Assembly (NCBI RefSeq): GCF_001513955.1
Contig: NZ_KQ948145.1
Coordinates: 400,212-464,211 of the forward strand
Length of the DNA stretch: 64,000 bases
From: Streptomyces pseudovenezuelae
GTDB taxonomy: Bacteria > Actinomycetota > Actinomycetes > Streptomycetales > Streptomycetaceae
Reading direction: 5' to 3'
In this document: positions 61,717 through 64,000 of the stretch, one piece after another
Layout of the letters: each line of letters begins with the position of its first letter
Numbering within the stretch: the first letter of the stretch is position 1
The notes under the pieces: model-generated
Databases searched by the model: none
Told to the model about the DNA's origin: nothing
Seen by the model: the letters and a program-made list of their open reading frames with translations, nothing else
Position numbers and translations under genes: made by a program

Positions 61717-62598
61717 TCAGGCATTGTCGCGGATGCCCGCAAAGAGGTCGTCCTCGGGGAGGGAGGTATCGACGAGGGACTTGGCGAGCTCGTACTCCTC
61801 GGTCGGCCAGACCTCCTTCTGGAGCTCCAGCGGAACGCGGAACCAGCCGCCGTCGGGGTCGATCTGGGTGGCGTGCGCGATCAGGGCCTTGTCGCGGATC
61901 TCGAAGAACTCCGCGCACGGGATGTGCGTGGTCAGGGTGCGGTCCCGCATCGGCGAGTCGTCCCAGCGCTTGAGCCAGTCCCCGTACGGCGACTCCATGC
62001 CCCGCTCGATCAGCGCGTGGTGCAGCGCCTCCGTACGGGGACGGTTGAAGCCCTGGTTGTAGTAGAGCTTGAGCGGCTGGTACGCCGTCCCGAACTCCGA
62101 CTCGGGGAACTTCTCGGTGTCCGCCGCGCCCTCGAACGCCACCATCGAGATCTTGTGGGTCATGATGTGGTCGGGGTGCGGGTAGCCGCCGTTCTCGTCG
62201 TAGGTGGTGATCACCTGGGGACGGAAGGCGCGGATCTGCTTCACCAGCTCGCCGGCCGCCTTGTCGACGTCCTCCAGGGCGAAGCAGCCCTCGGGCAGCG
62301 GCGGCAGCGGGTCGCCCTCGGGCAGGCCGGAGTCGACGAAGCCGAGCCACTCCTGCCGGACGCCGAGGATCTCGCGGGCCTCGTCCATCTCCTTCTTGCG
62401 TACCTCGTGGATGTGCTCCTCGATGTACTTGTCGCCCTGGAGCTTCGGATTGAGGATGGAGCCGCGCTCCCCTCCCGTGCAGGTCACGACCAGCACGTCC
62501 ACCCCCTCGGACACGTACTTCGCCATGGTGGCCGCGCCCTTGCTCGACTCGTCGTCGGGGTGGGCGTGCACGGCCATCAGTCGCAGCTGGTCAGTCAA
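61717..62598 (-). CDS. mca: Mycothiol S-conjugate amidase
   Basis: 293 residues from TTG 62598 (family N-terminus TDQLRLMAVHAHPDDE). LmbE/MshB-like metal site: the HAHPDDE motif near residues 11-17 and His in GGYPHPDHIM. Cleaves mycothiol conjugates of toxins to release mercapturic acids for export, part of actinobacterial detoxification. MshB (deacetylase) is closely related, but the conserved context of a small membrane protein, DUF4307 and GreA favours Mca. Confidence 0.93.
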   Translation of the reverse strand: MTDQLRLMAVHAHPDDESSKGAATMAKYVSEGVDVLVVTCTGGERGSILNPKLQGDKYIEEHIHEVRKKEMDEAREILGVRQEWLGFVDSGLPEGDPLPPLPEGCFALEDVDKAAGELVKQIRAFRPQVITTYDENGGYPHPDHIMTHKISMVAFEGAADTEKFPESEFGTAYQPLKLYYNQGFNRPRTEALHHALIERGMESPYGDWLKRWDDSPMRDRTLTTHIPCAEFFEIRDKALIAHATQIDPDGGWFRVPLELQKEVWPTEEYELAKSLVDTSLPEDDLFAGIRDNA

Positions 62599-62713
62599 GA
62601 CTCAATCCTCGTAAGTCGGCGCCCCCGGTGTCTTCGGGTGCGAACGGCGGCTTCTATAGTGACCGAATCGGGGGGCGTTTAATTCCACGGCCTTGGTTTC
62701 CCAGGAGACGATC

Positions 62714-63112
62714 ATGAGCACGGCGAGCACTCAGCTGCCCGAGGGCCGCTACGGCCGCTCCTCGGACGAGCGTGCCGACCACAAGCTCAAGATCGCCGGT
62801 GCCGTGCTCGGCGCCTTCCTGCTCGCGTTGATCGGTTACTTCGCCTACCACTACGTCGGCCAGAACAAGATCAGCGGCGAGGTGATCGCCTTCGACGCGA
62901 AGACCTCGGCGGTCGAGGTGCATCTGGAGGTCCGCAAGGACTCCGGCACCTCCGGCTACTGCACGATCCGCTCCCAGGCGGCGGACGGCTCCGAGGTGGG
63001 CCGGGCGGACTTCCGCTTCGGCGGTGACGCCACCCGCATCGACAAGGTCGTCACGCTCCGTACGACGGCCCGGGGCACCACTGCCGAGCTGCTGGGCTGT
63101 CACGCCGACTGA
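62714..63112 (+). CDS. DUF4307 single-pass membrane protein
   Basis: 132 residues from ATG 62714 with AGGAGA upstream. N-terminal polar tail ending RADHKLK, one membrane helix (IAGAVLGAFLLALIGYFAYHYV), then an exported beta-rich domain with two Cys (GYCTIRSQ, LLGCHAD) that may pair. DUF4307 is an actinobacterial family of unknown function. Divergent from mca with 115 bases between. Confidence 0.88.
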   Translation: MSTASTQLPEGRYGRSSDERADHKLKIAGAVLGAFLLALIGYFAYHYVGQNKISGEVIAFDAKTSAVEVHLEVRKDSGTSGYCTIRSQAADGSEVGRADFRFGGDATRIDKVVTLRTTARGTTAELLGCHAD

Positions 63113-63279
63113 CGTCACCCCGATACGGGAGCGTTGACCTGCGTCGACGTATTTCTGATGGCTTATGTCCTCCCCCTTCGGCTCCTGAATTGTTAGGCTC
63201 GTGGTTTCGCCCATCCGTGAAGGAACATTCTTCTGGGTAGGGCGATGCTTTGTATTCCCAGTACCTACGAGGAGCACCT

Positions 63280-63780
63280 GTGACCCAGACCAGCGAAGAC
63301 GTCACCTGGCTTACGCAGGAGGCGTACACCAAGCTCAAGGAAGAGCTGGCGTACCTGTCTGGTCCCGCGCGCGAGGAAGTCACCGCGAAGATCGCGGCAG
63401 CGCGCGAGGAGGGCGACCTGCGCGAGAACGGCGGGTACCACGCGGCCAAGGAAGAGCAGGGCAAGCAGGAGCTCCGCATCCGCCAGCTGACCCAGCTCCT
63501 GGAGAAGGCCAAGGTCGGCGAGGCTCCGGCGTCCACGGACGGTGCCGTGGCGCCCGGCATGGTCGTGACGATCGCCTTCGACGGCGACGAGGACGACACG
63601 ATGACCTTCCTGCTCGCCTCGCGCGAGTACGCGAGCGCGGACGTCGAGACCTACTCACCGCAGTCCCCGCTGGGCTCCGGCGTGATCGGCCACAAGGTCG
63701 GTGAGGACGCGGAGTACGAACTGCCGAACGGCAAGAAGGCCTCCGTGACCATCCTCAAGGCCGAGCCCTACAACGGCTGA
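63280..63780 (+). CDS. greA: Transcription elongation factor GreA
   Basis: 166 residues from GTG 63280 with GAGGAGC upstream. N-terminal coiled coil (LTQEAYTKLKEELAYL; VTAKIAAAREEGDLRENGGYHAAKEEQG) with the acidic tip that enters the RNA polymerase channel, and a C-terminal globular domain (YSPQSPLGSGVIGHKVGEDAEYELPNGKKASVTI). Promotes cleavage of backtracked RNA. Slightly changed from the E. coli pattern but standard for actinobacteria. Confidence 0.95.
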   Translation: MTQTSEDVTWLTQEAYTKLKEELAYLSGPAREEVTAKIAAAREEGDLRENGGYHAAKEEQGKQELRIRQLTQLLEKAKVGEAPASTDGAVAPGMVVTIAFDGDEDDTMTFLLASREYASADVETYSPQSPLGSGVIGHKVGEDAEYELPNGKKASVTILKAEPYNG

Positions 63781-63807
63781 CCCCGGCCGACCGTCTGTCC
63801 TCGGCGG

Positions 63808-63836
63808 GCCCCCGGCGTCCTCGCGACGCCGGGGGC
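63808..63836. terminator. Terminator between greA and the permease
   Basis: Perfect 12-bp stem GCCCCCGGCGTC (63808-63819) and GACGCCGGGGGC (63825-63836) with a 5-base loop between convergent genes. Confidence 0.75.
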
Positions 63837-63840
63837 TCTG

Positions 63841-64000
63841 TCATGCGGTGGCCGAGCGGTACTTGCGGACCGCCAGCGTCCTGAACACGACGATGATCAG
63901 GACCGAGTAGATCAGTGAGGCCCAGACCGGGTGCTGCATGGGCCAGGCGGCGGAGGTGGACTGGCCCGGGTTGGCGAAAAGCACCCGGCAGGCCTGGACG
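63841..64000 (-). CDS. ABC-2 type permease, C-terminus only
   Basis: The last 53 residues, read from the window edge to the TGA at 63841: VQACRVLFANPGQSTSAW, then HPVWASLIYSVLIIVVFRTLAVRKYRSATA. The loop followed by one last membrane helix and a short basic tail is the typical end of DrrB-like ABC transporter permeases. Start, ATPase partner and substrate lie outside the window. Confidence 0.7.
   Translation of the reverse strand, partial: VQACRVLFANPGQSTSAAWPMQHPVWASLIYSVLIIVVFRTLAVRKYRSATA

Noticed and set aside
1..64000. CRISPR arrays, tRNA or rRNA genes, insertion sequences
   Set aside because: No regularly spaced repeats with unique spacers, no cloverleaf with a CCA-adjacent T-loop sequence and no transposase motif were recognised by eye; a tRNAscan or Infernal run would settle this.

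Overview
The window is chromosomal DNA of a Streptomyces, or a very close relative. GC is very high with G or C at most third codon positions. GTG and TTG starts are common, and the genes include mycothiol S-conjugate amidase, GTP-dependent PEP carboxykinase, MEDS/RsbW-type anti-sigma regulators, a DasR-like chitinase operator and DUF4307 and DUF192 proteins. Most of it is ordinary chromosomal core or near-core content. No tRNA, rRNA, CRISPR array, transposase or phage structural gene was found.

Layout. 1-7.7 kb: two tandem secreted transglycosylases (the first cut by the window edge), a PhoH ATPase, a cis-prenyltransferase, a methyltransferase, an F420-type oxidoreductase, a DHFR-like protein and a DUF192 protein. 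7.7-11.2 kb: an apparently inserted module with a decayed ATPase fragment, a lipoprotein, a 751-residue WXG-like protein and a 112-residue partner. 11.5-23.1 kb: a large Tad/Flp pilus locus on the minus strand. Its order of transcription is an unknown zinc-ribbon protein, CpaB, CpaE, two TadE-like pseudopilins, TadA, TadB, TadC, histidine kinase, response regulator, Flp pilin, TadG-like protein, lipoprotein and OmpA-like protein. 23.4-32.9 kb: chitinase, two PH-like paralogues (one near each end), an ECF sigma factor with a membrane partner, an Nramp transporter, two anti-sigma-type regulators and a secreted zinc carboxypeptidase.

32.9-39.8 kb: a divergent catabolic cluster. GntP permease, RidA, IclR regulator and a KDG-kinase-like sugar kinase lie on one side; a PLP fold-III deaminase and an N-acyl-D-amino-acid deacylase lie on the other. 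The gene content fits import and breakdown of an N-acylated amino-sugar acid (N-acetyl-D-glucosaminate to KDG), or more generally of N-acyl-D-amino acids. 39.8-43.5 kb: a secreted trypsin-like protease, a membrane protein, an alanine/aspartate-type aminotransferase and a small conserved protein. 43.6-43.94 kb: a cluster of palindromic repeats. The same repeat core is found in frame inside the sugar-kinase gene. 44.0-48.4 kb: a four-gene operon combining a membrane-anchored substrate-binding-like protein, TelA, a lipoprotein that fuses a substrate-binding domain to a VWA domain, and a membrane protein.

48.6-64 kb: PEP carboxykinase, hemolysin-III membrane protein, a DHA2 drug exporter with its TetR regulator, a Mut7-C protein, a YyaL-type thioredoxin-domain protein, an isolated serine recombinase beside a 1067-residue NB-ARC/TPR (STAND) protein, a small membrane protein, Mca, DUF4307, GreA and the C-terminus of an ABC-2 permease. 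Several genes (chitinase, MFS exporter, aminotransferase, the membrane protein at 41 kb) have promoter-like boxes so close to the start codon that leaderless mRNAs are likely.
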